Below are positions 30,987 through 44,400 of a stretch of 64,000 nt of DNA, piece after piece; within the stretch, counting starts at the first letter, position 1; each line of letters opens with the position of its first letter. The notes under the pieces were generated by a model. That model saw nothing but the letters and a program-made list of their open reading frames with translations, was not told the origin of the DNA and made no database searches. The DNA is taken from contig LSRY02000019.1 in NCBI GenBank assembly GCA_001643675.2, forward strand, positions 496,001 to 560,000, written 5' to 3'. The position numbers and the translations under genes are program-made. The stretch is from Monocercomonoides exilis (lineage: Eukaryota > Preaxostyla > Oxymonadida > Polymastigidae).

Positions 30987-33900
30987 ATGGAGGCTCTTGA
31001 AAGAGCTGAATCTTCTGATACCGCAGGCCCTGGCGGCGCGCAAGAATTCTCAGTTAGAATTTGCGTAATTGAATGTAGAGATCTTAAAGCAAAGTTTGAT
31101 GAAAATTCGAAAGCAGAATTGATGCTAATAGATTAATTCGTTGTGGTTTTTCTTTAGAAACAAAAATGATATGTCGGATCCTGTTTGCTACGTCCGCGTT
31201 AATGGTCAATCGCAACACACTACCATTGAAAAGAAAACTCTTTCGCCATACTGGGATAAAATGTTCTATTTTACTGTGAAAGTTACAAAAGAGCAATTTG
31301 CTGATTGTAAAATTCAATTTCAAGTATTTAACGCCAACACAATTAAACGTAACGAACTTATTGGAGCTTTTGAATTTGATTTGGTTTGCTTTTGTTTTCT
31401 AAAGTGAATTTTTTTGAGGAATTTTTATAAAGGCGAGAGTCTATGGAGAAAAGAATCATGAGGTCTGGCGCCGTTGGGTTGGATTATATAACGCTGATTA
31501 TGATAGAGGTCTTCATGGATACCTTCGCTGCTCAATTGTTGTTCTTGGGCCGGGAGATGTTCCTGCAAATCATGAGGATGATGAAGATGATGAAGTTGTT
31601 TGCCCAATATATAATTTTTAAAATCAAATATTGTTGAATCAATTATGTACAACTTTTTGTTTGTAAATTATTTGTGTTTAACAGACGGATACAACTGATT
31701 TGCAGAAAATGGTGCTTCTTCCTCCAGAAGTTGAACGGATTGGATATGAATTGCTTGTGAGGGCATATCGAGCTGAAAATCTTCCAAAGCTTGACACTTG
31801 TTTGCATTGGCTTTTTATTATTTTTGTATTGTAATTGTAATTACTGATCATCTTTATAAAAATTGGTAATCATTCTCGAAATATTAATCTTTTGAAATAA
31901 CTTGGATTGTTGCAACTTCAAATTTAACACTAATTTTTTTCGCTGTTTATCGCAGTTGGAAAAGTTGATGGTTATATAAAGGCCTCTTTCACAGGATCAG
32001 AACAGGAAACGTCTGTTATCAAGAGTGACCTGAATCCAGTGTGGAACACTGAACTGAGGCTGCCTGTGTATGTTCCCACGATGAGTGACAGAATCGCGGT
32101 ATGAAAGAAACAGATGATTGAGGAGTCAGAAAGAAAGAAAGAAAGAAGACGAAAAGAAATTATTTGAATAATTTTAAAGGAGGGAGATACGAATAATTGA
32201 GATGTGTTTGCGTATTTGAGTGATTGAGAAATCTCTATTAATTTGACAACTTAGTTTTTAAAAAAAATTTTTTTATCGAATGAATTTATTCTTCTGCCTT
32301 TTTATTGCCATATCTGCTCATTAAATGTGTCATTCAGGTGAGAACGATGGATTGGGAACGAGCAGGCGATAATCGACCAATTGCAACAATGAACTTCAAA
32401 TGGTCATCTGTTCTTACTGATTCCTTTGGACCTGCTTGGGTGAACACGTTTGTTTCTATCATATTCATTATATCATTTACAACAAATTCATGTTAAATAT
32501 TTTTTAAATTCCAATAATATGTTTTGTATTTGACTTCCATTGTCCGCTGATAATGTTCCATATCTTCTTTTATCAACAAAATAATCACACTCATTCATTC
32601 ATACATTTATCTAATCCCAACATCCCCTTAATGTCACACTTCCTTCCCACAGCTATGGCTCTCCTCCATCCACCTTCCGCGACAAGACGCAGCTGGCGAA
32701 GTTTGTGAAGATGATCGCACGCATCGACTCCGGAAACGCCCCTGCTTATTACTACAAAGGACGTGTTCTTCTTTCTCTCATCGGCGAAAGGGCAGAGAAT
32801 CCGAGTCTGGGGAAGACAACGATAGCTCCGTGTGAAATCCCTCCTGTTCAAGGGTATGTGCTGCACTTTGACTTGTACCTTGCAACTGAAGTGCGGCAGA
32901 AGGCGACAGACAAAGTGGTGGTGAGCCTGCGGATCGGGCATTTGAAGTTCAGCAGCAAGGCACAGGAACTAAAAGGAGGCAAAGTGGAGTTCTTTGAGCA
33001 GTTCGACGAGGTGAAGTGTGTGTGGCCAAGGGATATAAGGCAGGTGCCTGACATCATTGTGGACGTGAAGGTGAAGAGCACGTTTAGCGGCGACTCCCGA
33101 ATCGGCTTTGTGCGGATGCGTGCAGAAGACGTGCTTGGCTTCGACCACAAGCCCGAGTGGCACACCATCACACCAGACACGACCAGTGCGATGTATGAAG
33201 AAGGGATAGTTTCCGGTTTTTTGCTGTTCAACATCGGGTTCGGCTGCGACACCGGGGCGAAGCTGAAGCGGGCGGTGGTGAAGAAGCCGATGGCGCTGCA
33301 GTATCAGGTGCGCGCCCACATCTATCAGGCGCGCAACCTGCCCGCCGCCGACGACTGTGGGACGTCTGACCCGTATGTGCAGATCTCCTACTGCGGTAGA
33401 GAAGCAAGGACGCGCTATGTTCCCACGACGCTGTTCCCCATCTGGTACGAGACGCTCCGGATGAACGTGGATCTGCCGCTCGACCCGCTGATTGCACCGC
33501 CACTTGTGGTGTTTGTGTACGACTACGACCAGGTCGGCTCTGATGACTTAATTGGGAGAGTGGAAGTGCCTTTCAGTGAGATGACACGCCACATCGCCCC
33601 GGAGCCCCGCTGGTATCCGCTCTACATGGGCACCACTGATGAACAAGAAGGAGAACTGCTCGCGTCGTTCCAGCTGATCCCGTCTAATCTCGCTGTAAAG
33701 GAACCCATCCCGGTTATCCGCCCTCCCTCCAAGCCGTCTATTGTTGAGTTCCGCTGCATCGGCCTGCGCGGCTTGCAGACAACAGGCACTTTTAACAGCA
33801 TCTCCAAGCCGTATCTCGAAATCGACTGTGGCAATGGAGGGCTGCTCAACCAGCTGAAGTCAGCAGCATCGGCAGCGGCGTCTGCAGCCACAGGCGGGCT

Positions 33901-35932
33901 GATCGGCTCCAAAACGAACCTGGCGCGGACAAAGGCATCAGATGCGCCCACATCCACATCGCCGAACTTCCTCGAGGTGATCCACTTCCACGTGAATCTG
34001 CCACTCAACCCGCTCTTTGCGCCCACACTCAATGCGCGTGTGTATGACTCGGGGCTGCTGAAGAAGAAGCTCATTGGCTCGTCCTCTATTCCGCTTGGCC
34101 CTTACATCCCGTGGTCGAATGAGGAGATCCCGCGGTACAACCTGCCGGAGAAGGCTGATACGGTTCCTGGCTCGTCAGATGAAATTGAGCAGAGAGAGGA
34201 AGTGATGAAGGAGGAGACAGCAGAAGAGAAAGCAGCGCGGCTGGCGCTGGAAAAGATGAAGGCGGAGAGAGAGCGGATGGACAAGATGATCCCGAAGTGC
34301 ATCACCGAAGCCAACGAAAAGAGCGGAGAAGAATACACGTTCGAGATCGATGCCGACGCAGCGCCTGGAAGCGGCGTGCGGACTTTACCAGATGTGGCTG
34401 ACACGAAGATTGGGTCATCGACCGAAGTGGCTGAGGAGCCAGAGCCGCCCAGCTACGACCACGAGCTCGAGTTCGAGCTGAAGAAGCCTCCGTTTGACGA
34501 GTTTCCGCTGTGGGTCGGGCAGAAGTACGGGCTGAGTGCGGTGTCGCGCGTGCTGTCAGACAAGACGAAGCCTGTGGGGAACCGCACAATCACGGGGAAA
34601 ATCAAAGCGAATCTGTCTGTGTTCACTGAGGATGAAGACGATATCAAAAGCTCAGCAGAAGTGCAGAAAGCACTCAGAGCACAGTACACGCCGCAGCCGT
34701 TTGTGGTGCGAGCATACATTCTGAGAGGCAGGCAGCTGGTTCCTGTGTCGTCGTCTGGGTCAGCCTCGCCGTTCATCACGATCTACAACGGCACAGCAAA
34801 GGAGAACATGATCGACGACAGAGAGAACAAGAAGGCGAAAACGCTGAAACCCGATTTCTACAAGTGCTACGAGCTGCCTGCGACAATCCCGGGCAATTCG
34901 GACCTGACGATCGAGGTGTGGGACCACAACGCTGTTGGCTCGAATGATTTGATTGGACGCACAGTGATCGACTTGGAGACAAGGCTGTTCTGCAAAGAGT
35001 GGAATGAGATGAAGCCGAAGCCGGTCGAGTGGCGGGCGCTGTGGAATCCTGGCTCGTCGTTTCCGCAGGGGAAGATTGAGCTGTGGCTGGAGATTATGAC
35101 ACCCGAAGAGGCAAGGCTGAACCCACCGAAGCCGATTGCGCCGCCGACGGTGGAGAACTGGGAGCTGCGGTGTGTTGTGTGGAACACGAAGGAGGTGGTG
35201 TTCAAGGACATCAAGTCTGGCTCGCCAATGAAGAATGCGCAGGAGCTGGAGGCGCTGACGGGGGGCGATGCGGCGCTGCAGAAGTTGCAGAAGAAGAACT
35301 TCTGCCAGGAGATGTGCTCGTGCAAGAACGACTTCCTCAACCAGGATATGAGTGATATTTATGTCTCCGGGAAGTTCGGCGCCGTGAAGGAGAGGCAGGA
35401 GACAGACGTGCACTGGCGCTCGACGAATGGAGAAGGGAACTTCAACTGGCGGTTCGTATTTCCCGTGGTGCTGCCTTGCCCCGTGCCTCGCTTGAAGATC
35501 CAAATATGGGACAAGAATGTTGTGCACGCGAATGCGTCGATTGCAGAGGCAGTGCTGCATCTGGGCGGCGTACTGAAAGTGGCGTACAAAACGAAGTGCG
35601 ACCAGTCCATCAGCAAGCAGTGGGTCACCATGACACACCCGATGTTCCCTGGGCCGCAGGGCAAAGTGGAGCTGTCGCTGGATTTCGTGTCAGATTCACA
35701 TGCCAAATCGAGTCCTGCAGGAAAGGGGAGAAACAAGCCTAACCAGGACCCCATGCTGGAGGAGCCGCAGCGGCCGGAGACGTCGTTCCCACCGTGGGCG
35801 GTGCATAAGTACGTGAAGTTCACCTTCCGTGCTTATAAGAAGAGAATACTGTTTTGGGGCTGTATAGTAATTGTTGTGATACTGGTTATTCTTATTTTAC
35901 TGCTGGTTCTTTATTTTTCGACGAAAAAATAG
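30987..35932 (+). CDS. Ferlin, multi-C2 membrane fusion protein, seven exons
   Basis: Exons: 30987-31093, 31158-31383, 31433-31594, 31685-31799, 31957-32098, 32338-32447 and 32653-35932, about 1380 residues. Successive C2 domains can be read: FSVRICVIECRDLKAK, LLVRAYRAENLPKLDTFGKV, YQVRAHIYQARNLPAADDCG, VEFRCIGLRGLQTTG, VRAYILRGRQLVPVSSSGSA and a last one with HWRSTNGEGNFNWRFVFPV. The ferlin-specific VYGEKNHEVWRRWVGLYNA region follows the first C2. The C-terminus is a single membrane anchor, FWGCIVIVVILVILILLLVL, with a short tail. Ferlins are tail-anchored calcium and lipid sensors for vesicle fusion and membrane repair. In exon 5 the frame breaks once: around 31977-31981 a one-base shift is needed to pass from DGYI to KASFTG. 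The last exon is 3.3 kb, intronless and GC-rich. Confidence 0.9.
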
Positions 35933-36757
35933 GTGAGGTGGAGTAGAAAAAGGAAAAAGGGGAGAAAGAAAGAGAAAGAAAGAAAGAGATGGAGAAATGA
36001 GTTTTTAATTTTTAAAAAAAGACAATTATTGAAAGTTAGTGAAGTGTGTGTGTGTATGAAAGAATTTCTTCATTTTTTGAATTCAACTTGTTGAAATTGA
36101 AACTTTCAATAATTCGTTAACTTCATTTCAATCTTATTCATTTCGAGTTTTCTTTTTTAAAACGTATTACTTTTGTATGTATGTGCGCAATTTATTTTAA
36201 TTTTTTATCTCTTTCCAGTGCTCCTTAAATCATGTTTTTTTTTATAATTATTAAACACATCATTTTTTTTATTAATTTTGAAGTTATTACGTAATTTTTC
36301 TGAAAAGTTATTGTCTATTTCCATTGCATCTTCGCAGCTTATTCGTAAGTTATATTCCATTTTAGCTTTTGTTGTAGATTATTAACCAAATTCTCTTTTT
36401 TTGCTTTTTCCATTTTTAATTTTATTGAAGTTGAATTGAAGTCTTGTTTGCAGATTAAAAAGTATTTTTTTTTTTTTTTTATTGTTGTTGTCATTCTTGA
36501 AGCCATGCTGAAAATTCCATTCAACAATATTACTGCACAACAAACACTATCATTGAATTTTTAAGTGAAAAAAGTTTTTTGAGCATTATTTTGTAAAAGG
36601 TGTACATTCACCGTTCAAAGATAAAGTCGAATGTGAAAATACAAACTTCAAAAGCATCATTTGGAAATTTTTTTCCATGCTTATGTAGTTATTTTGTTTT
36701 TATGGATGAACAAATCCGAGAAATTATTATTTTTGACCCATTTATGGATTTATTTTG
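35933..36757. other. Intergenic, no gene seen
   Basis: About 825 bp between tandem genes. It starts with GAAAG-rich sequence after the ferlin stop and becomes T-rich. No coding or structured element is recognised. Confidence 0.5.
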
Positions 36758-39700
36758 ATGTCAAACAGGCCTGAACTCGCTGATGAATTGAATTATCTTG
36801 TTTACAGATATCTAGTCGAAAATGGTTTATTTTTAAGCAAGTGGCCATGTTAGCGTTATCCTAAAACTATTTTTCTTTTTTGTGAAATATTAGGATTTGC
36901 TCATTCTGCATTTACTTTTGCAAATGAGTCTATGGTCCTCTCAGCAAATCTTGAAAATGCAGACGTGCCAGCAGGGCATATGGCAAATTTAATATTGAAG
37001 GGGCTACATTTCACTGAAATAGAAACACACATTAAAGAAGTTTTTCTTTTATTTTTTCAATCATTATTTATATTTTGATTCTATGATGATGAAATTTTAA
37101 GGACGGAACAGAAGTTCGATGTTCTGAACCTTTTAGATTAACAGAGAAGCATGTATGCAAGGTGATTTGCGCATCTGATGATGAAAGAGAAAATGAAAGG
37201 TCAATGATCCCAAATGTGATTTCTGCTTTTCAAAATGTTTGCTGTCTTCTTTCGCCTTCATCGCAAAGTGTGTCATCTCAAGACTTAGAAGAAATAAAGA
37301 ATGAAAATCCTCCTGTATCGATGATGGCACTTGCTGGCCCAACTATCATTCGTCAGAGAATAGTACGATTTGGAGATGCGGGGCCTGATGGACTGTTTTG
37401 TATTTGGAATCCAATTGAGCAAGGAATAATAGCAAATGGTTCTTTAACAGGGTTACTCCAATTTGTAAATGCAACAGACGTTTTTGCGCAAAAATCTGGA
37501 AGAGCTTGTTTATGTCAAGGACTTTCGCAATTAAATGATTCTGAGGCTGCAGTCGGTGCATTTCCTATTGCAGATTCTCAATTCTTTCAAAAATCACAGT
37601 CAGATCGCACAAATGGCATTACAAGTGATGATTATTCATTTGGATCTGGATTAGAGAAGGAATCAAAAATGAGAGTACTGTCTGGTGGGGAGTGGAGTCA
37701 CAATGGCCAATATTTTGCTGCAGTGGGATTTAATGGCTGTAGCACTGTGTATGACATAAGTATGATCCTATATTAAGAAATTATTGATTTTATAAGAATT
37801 TCAATAGAAGCTCAACAATCTTAAATATATAAGAGTGTTAATAAAATGAACTTCAATTTTTTATTTTTGTTTCATTTTTGACATAGCATTTTTAATGTAT
37901 TCGCATTCAATTTTTTTTCTCTTTTCACTTATTTTTGTTTTGAAAACATTTTTTATTTTTGTTTTAAACATATTGTCAATTATTAGAAAATAAGACCAGC
38001 TTCTCTTTGGCTTCAATGTCTTTCCCAGTTGTCATCGTTCGATGGAGCCCATCCGATCTTCATTTGTTGATTGTTACATCTGATTCACTTTGTACTGTAT
38101 ATTCCTTTGATCCTTCCTCAGCGTCCGCACACAATCACACTCTTTCAACTCAAAAATCATCAGAAACTTCTCTTTCTGATTCAGCAATTGGTCAACCACT
38201 TTCTTCTTCATCATCATCGTTGTCAACTTCGTTATCTTCATCATCCTTATCGTCATCATCTTCATCATCATCATCATCATCTTCTTCTTCTTCTTTGAAT
38301 CCTTCTGCAACATCTTCCACACCTTCAGCGTTATCCTCCTCCTCTTCCATCTCTTCGGTTACTGCAACCACAGAACCATCCTTATTACCTCCTGCAATTT
38401 CCAATACAACCGCAATTTATCCTCTTTCAACCCCTTCAGTTAAACCTGAAGATGAAATGATCACATCTTCCAACCCTTCCTTGTCGTGTCTTTCGTCTCC
38501 TGAGCCAAGCACATCTGTCATTGACCTCACTGCCAGCTCAGATATCGAATCCTCTCCTGAGATTTCTTCTCAGCCAATGCTATCTTCCCCACTGTCGTTC
38601 CAATCGCAAGATCGAATGGAACCGTCTGCCACCCCTTTGGTCTCATCTCCACTCACTTCTCATCCGTCTCCTGCTTCGAACTCTTCTTCAGTCATTCCGG
38701 CAAAGCAGCTGCCGCTTGTGCACTGCACTCATTTCAGCACGGACAGCTTTTCGCTTTCAACAGACCGAGTCGCCGTCATCCAGCACTTCAGGATCACTTC
38801 GTCTTATTCCTTTTTGTCTTCTTCATATTTTTCAGTATCCTCCTCCTCCTCGGCATCATCATCGTCGTCCTCTCCTTCTCTTTCTTCTCCTGCTTCTGCT
38901 TCTTCCACAATCAATACATCTGTCATCCTCGACGCAGACTGGCGTGACGACTACTCGTTTGTCACGGCGTCGTCTGACTCTGTTGTTGCGCTGTGGCAGC
39001 TCGGCAGCACGCAGCCTCTTCAGCTTATGAATGCCCACAACGCATCAGTGAACATGTGCCAGTACAACTCTGACAGAACTTTGCTAGCCACATGCGGTGC
39101 TGATAGGAAAGTGGTTGTGTGGAAAAACGACCTCCCGCAGTCAACTGGGCTGTGTGAGGAGAGGTCAAAGGAAGCTGTGGATCCAAATGCAATGATTGAA
39201 ATTACAGATGCAAAAAATGAAAGTGAAGAAGCTGAATCCGAGAAGAAACGCCGGATATTGTCAACTTCCTCAACCCCTGCATCTTCAGATACAAGTTTGT
39301 CTGGAGTTCAAATTAATCCCATTTTCAATGGAACAGATCAAACACGGCAGGTAGCAAGGACGCAGTGGCATTCCCAGGCAACCCCTGTTGCAGTGATTGC
39401 GCAGGAATTTCCTGTTTCACTCATCAAATGGGTTCCGTTTGTGATCGGCGAAAAGGAGTTAAGTCAAAAGCAGCTGCTTCTGACTGCGGTTGAAGATTCA
39501 TCGATGGCTTTGTGGGATCCTCAATCGGAGACAAAAATAGAGTCATTAACAGCTCATCGGTATGCGATGTTCATGATAGCTTTCAAACGGAAAATTGCTT
39601 TATTTTAATTTTATTTTTTTTGGAAATTTTATTTTTTATATTCTTTAATCATTCGAATTGAATTTGTTCTTTATCGAATTTTATTTAAAAAAAAACTTTT

Positions 39701-40033
39701 TGCTTTTAGCGAACCATGCATTGTCTGTTCATATACAAAAGATGGGAAGTATCTGGCTACTGGCTCAACAGATGGTGCAATTCATATCTGGTCCATACAG
39801 GTTTGCTTTCAATATTCAATTTTCAACTGTTTCAAACATAAATTTTTTGATTTTTCTTTTTGAATCAAAAATAAATGTATAATGCATATTATTAATTGTA
39901 GAATGGAATGCATATTCTATCCATTCCTCTTTCCAGTGCAGTTATAAGTCTTGACTTTTCTCCTCATGACTATGTTTTAGCAGCCACCACAAAGAAATCG
40001 AAACTTATCTTGATAGATCTTCGGGGGCTGTAG
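36758..40033 (+). CDS. TBL1/TBLR1-type LisH-WD40 corepressor subunit, six exons
   Basis: Exons: 36758-36824, 36894-37039, 37102-37759, 37987-39559, 39710-39800 and 39902-40033, giving 888 residues and a TAG stop. The N-terminus is a clear LisH motif, ELNYLVYRYLVENGFAHSAF, with the following helix ANLILKGLHFTEIETHI, as in TBL1. WD40 repeats follow: EWSHNGQYFAAVGFNGCSTV, IVRWSPSDLHLLIVTSDSLC, SFVTASSDSVVALWQL, LLATCGADRKVVVWK, YLATGSTDGAIHIWSIQ and LAATTKKSKLILIDLRGL. TBL1 proteins assemble HDAC3-containing corepressors and exchange factors through the proteasome (Sif2 in yeast). A Ser/Pro-rich insertion of about 270 residues separates early WD repeats, which is unusual. Confidence 0.88.
38205..38300 (+). 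repeat. TCA/TCT-rich polyserine tract in the TBL1-like gene
   Basis: Imperfect trinucleotide runs coding Ser, within the insertion between WD40 repeats. A second, shorter run lies at about 38840-38900. Confidence 0.8.
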
Positions 40034-40382
40034 TCAAATGGTTTTTTGTTGTATCTCCCTTTTTATTGGTAGTAGTTCTTTTATGTTCAATGAAATATTT
40101 CGCTCATAGAATTCTTCTTTTAACACATGAATTTCATATAATTTTTTTTTAATCTCCTTGTTTTGCATTACGCAATGAAAAAAACACTGTTTTTAAAAAT
40201 ATGTGTATAAAGTGCTAAATCCTTTTAAATAAAAAAACAAATCATTTTTATAATATTTTTATAATATTTCATTAAGTTTTGAAGAGTGTCATGCTTTTGT
40301 GTTTAAAATCAGTCATTTATTTAAGACTCTCAATGGCTTTACCAAAACGCATTATAAAATTAAGAAAAATGAAGCAAAATAT
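40034..40382. other. Intergenic between convergent genes
   Basis: About 350 bp of AT-rich sequence between the ends of the TBL1-like and tail-anchored protein genes. Nothing is recognised in it. Confidence 0.5.
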
Positions 40383-40785
40383 TTAGTGCTTATTTGTGTA
40401 ATAGTAATATCCCCCTGCTGCTGCTGCTGCGGCTGCAACAAGTCCGAGACCAATGTACAAGAACTTCATGCTCTTTCCCTTCTTTCCTTTGTCGATTTTC
40501 TTGGATCCGGCTGAAGTACGTGTTGGTGCAGGGCTTTTTGTTGGTTTTCTAGTGGCAGCTTTGTTTGGAGTTGGAGATTGTGACACCGAGGACTTTCTTG
40601 GTGTTTTTGGGGTTGCTAAAATTTTATGAATATTTCAATTTGGCCAATATAAAACAATAATCGCAATATTATTTCGAATAAAACAAATTTTAGAATTATA
40701 TAAAAGATTCTGAAGCTATTCAAACATGGAGCTGGGGATTTTGATGTTGGTTTCTTTTGTGGTGTTCTCTCGATGGCGGCAGTGG
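40383..40785 (-). CDS. Small tail-anchored protein with a basic Pro/Thr/Lys-rich stalk, 5' end not found
   Basis: Two exons fit splice signals and phase: 40726-40785 and 40383-40615, ending in TAA. The product is a repetitive basic stalk (TAAIERTPQKKPTSKSPAPS, TPKTPRKSSVSQSPTPNKAA) followed by a single hydrophobic segment MKFLYIGLGLVAAAAAAAGG and a short tail YYYYTNKH. This is the layout of a C-terminally anchored membrane protein facing the cytosol. TP and SP motifs in the stalk could be phosphorylated. No family is recognised. An upstream exon carrying the start must exist, perhaps near 40890-40930, but could not be fixed. Confidence 0.65.
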
Positions 40786-41435
40786 CTAAATTTGGTTAAA
40801 TTAAAATAAAATAGTTTGGAAATGTGACAAATAAATTGCGAATATAATAAAATTCTCTTAAAATCGCAATGATTTCAAAATAGGAGTAAACTGGCTCTTC
40901 TTTTAGTTTCCTCGACTTCACTTAAATTGTAAGATAGGATCGCGATAATCACCAATAGGAATTTGATGTTTAACGAATAATATCACAAATAAATAACGTA
41001 GCAAACGTTTGGCGTGATTGACTCATTCTGACTAAATTCCCAAAAGTTTATTTAACTTCAATGGGAAATGATCGCAATAATAATATCATGGGTCACAGAT
41101 TAGTTTGAGCTTTCAATAAAATTATTAACATTGTTATAATTGTTCAAAAAACAATAGTCAGTCAATTAATTTTCAAATGATCAGATGGCAAATTCTCCTT
41201 TATTACAAGTTATATGAAAATAAATAATATGATAAATACAAACAATCAAACAGTGAAAAGAAATAAATTAATGAGGTGACATAATTTAATGATGAAATGC
41301 AACTTTTTTCCAATATTCAACCAACTACACAATTTGCGAGAAGAGAAGCATTATGGAAATTATTTGCCTAAAGCACAATTAACACCCTCACAATTTCAAA
41401 AAAATGGGTTCTACTTTCAAAAAATATAATACAAG
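40786..41435. other. Intergenic, possible unassigned 5' exon
   Basis: About 650 bp of AT-rich sequence between two minus-strand genes. It should contain the first exon of the tail-anchored protein. Nothing else is seen. Confidence 0.4.
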
Positions 41436-44400
41436 TTAACTCTGTCCTTTTCCTGCCACGCCGATGCTCTTCATCGAAGCCGCCAAGTTTGTGAATGTGT
41501 GTGTGATCGACGGGGCTCCCAGTGACGGTGCAGCAGACGCCGGAATAGCGCCAATCTGCCCGACTTCCCCAAACACCCCGTCCACCCGCATCCGCTTCAT
41601 GTTGTTCATCTTCATCACTTCCTCTGCCATCTGCAGCTGCCTCCTCCTGCTTCTTTCGCGCTCTTCTTCCATCTCTTCTTCTTCATCCAGGTCGTTTCCT
41701 GGGTTGTGCAGCAGCAGCTTCTCAATATCGCTCGACTCCTCCGAGTCCTCTTCATTCAGACTCGATGAATCTCCTTTCATTTCCGCTTTGCTCCTTCCCA
41801 AACTTTCACTAAGGAGCCTCTTCATCGGCCTGAACCCACTCATCGTCTGCCCCATTCCCGTTGCTCCTTCAAGTCCATTGGCTTTGCGGTACTGCGCTGC
41901 CAATGAAGCTGAAATTGCATTGGAAGTTTGCTGCTTCTGTTGCATTTGCTGCTGCATTTGCTGCTCTTTTGAGTTCAAATGATAGGAAAGTGGAGGATGT
42001 GACTGCGGAATGGCAAAGCTGCTACCCCCCGTTGACGACATCGACCGCTCAATGTCCATCTTCATTGAAGAGTCCAAAGAAAGAGACGAGGAAAGCGAAG
42101 ATGGAGGAGACTGATGTGAAGAAGAGGAAGGCGAAGAAGACGAGGAAGAAGAAGAGCCAAAGCGATCGCTTCCATCTTGTTGTGAGTCGAGCACAATGTC
42201 CATCTTCTGTGGCTGATACGTGGCCTCCAGCAAAGACGACTGAAACAGATCTCCTTCCAATGAAGGAGAGACAATAGAAGGCGATAGCGGGGAAGGAGAA
42301 TTAGGTGAAATCGGAGAAATAGGAGAGTTCGGAGAAATAGCAGAAGGAGGAGCCGTTCGTCCAGAAGGCGCAGATGTAGCAGCATCCGCAGCCTGTACGC
42401 CAATTGCTCCTTGTTTTGCCTTCTGGTCGAGCTCCAGTTGGAGTTTCTTTTGGAACTCGATCTGTTGCTGGAGGAGCATCTGCTGCTGGATGCGGTGCTG
42501 CTCGAAGGCGCTGAGTCCTGCCAGCTGCGGCGGGAGCGGCTGCTGTAAAAGCATCTGCTGGTGGAGGATGGCATCAGAGGAGAGCTGGAGAGGGGGTGAG
42601 GCCGGAGACGAAAGCGGTGGTGTGATGGCGGGGGTAGGCAAAGGAGGCGTCGCAGTGGGTGAGGTGGGGCGCGACATTGAAGAGGGGGAGTGCGAGCGGT
42701 CGATGGCTGCTTGTGAGAAAATCCCGCTTTCTGTGTATTCACTGGGTGGTTGATTTGATGAGGGAGTACTTGAATTGTATGAAGTGAAAGGAGCATTTGA
42801 GGAAGAAGAGGAGGAAGAAGAAGACGATGATGATGGAATTGATGACATGTAGTTCGAAGCAGCTGTCCTATCGTCGATGCCGGCAATGCTGTTCATCCGG
42901 CCGATACTGTCCTGCCTTGGCGGGTTCCTTTCAAACACCACGCCGTCCCCTTCCCCTTGCTTCACCCACGCAGACTCCACACAGTCCTCTGCTGTCAGCC
43001 GCTGCCGCGCATCCACACGCAGCAGCCCTTTCATCAGGTTCTTCGCGTCTTCCGACACGTCCTTCCAGATCTCCTCCACCCACACATACCGCCCGCGCCC
43101 AATTTGCTCCGCCAGTGGCAGCCCGCCGCGCATCTCGACCTCTGCAGAGAAAGGAGGGTATCCGCTCAGCATGATGAAGAGGATCACCCCCAAAGACCAC
43201 ATGTCTATCTGCTTTGTGCAGTGCGCCCTGTCAAAAAGCATCTCCGGCGCGATGTACTCCCTCGTCCCGCACAGCGTCGCAATGAACGTGCCTTGCCCCA
43301 CAATGCGGGACACCCCGAAGTCTGTGATCTTCACTGGAGACGCCTGGGACGAGTCGACTAGAAGAATGTTTTCGGGCTTCAAGTCCCGGTGGACGATGCC
43401 TCGCCGGTGGAGATAGTGCACAGCAGACAAAATCTGCCGGAAGTAGAATCTTGCAAGCGTTTCGGGGAGTCGGCCTTTCGAAACCACATCGAAGAGCTCT
43501 CCTCCAGACACGCTGTAAGAATTTCACACAATTAAATATAATCCATTGTTGTTTGTTTGTTTTTAAAAAAATTAAGTAACGCATTCATCTAAAGGTTAAA
43601 TTGATATAAAATGTTACATACTATTCCATAATGATATAGTTGTATTGCGACCCTTCAAAGCCATCAAACACTCGCACAATGTGTGGATGGTTCACATTCT
43701 TCATGATTGTAAATTCATCTAAAATAGATGTTTGACGATGCGGATTTGTTGAAGATGCTGCTTTCTTTTTATCTATCATTTTCACTGCAACTTTCGTTCG
43801 AGATGCCTTATGCACTCCTAAATATACAACACCAAAATTTCCCGAGCCAAGTGAATTTTTCAAATCGTACTCTTGCTCTAGCTTGTGGTCACCTGGATGA
43901 ACTTGTGATTGAGGTGCAACTGTAGGCTTTGCATAATAGATAAAAAAATATTCCAAAGGAAATTCTATTCAAAAAAAGAATATAAAATCCACTTCAAAAA
44001 CTTCTTTAAAATGTTCAAACGTTCTTTTTTCTGAATGGAAGGTGATAAAAGTCCAATGATATCTCCTTCTCGTAAAATAAGTCGTTGATTTTTTCCTATC
44101 TATGAATTTTTAAAAAAAAAATTAAGTCGTGAACTTTTTACAAAAGAATATGAAATAAATTTTCACCTTTTTCTTATTAAGGTATGTGCCATTTGTACTT
44201 ATTGTAAATGGAAATTTTTTCTTGTTAACAAAATACAACAAATGAAAAAAGTTACCTCAGATCCTCTATAAAGGCAATTTCGCCTGTGCTGCCATTTGCC
44301 TGTAAATAAAGTCGACAATGCCTTGAACTAATTCTTGGGTCATCAATGGTAATGTTGCATGTTTTATGTCTTCCAATCAGAATTTCTCTCTCTTCAATTT

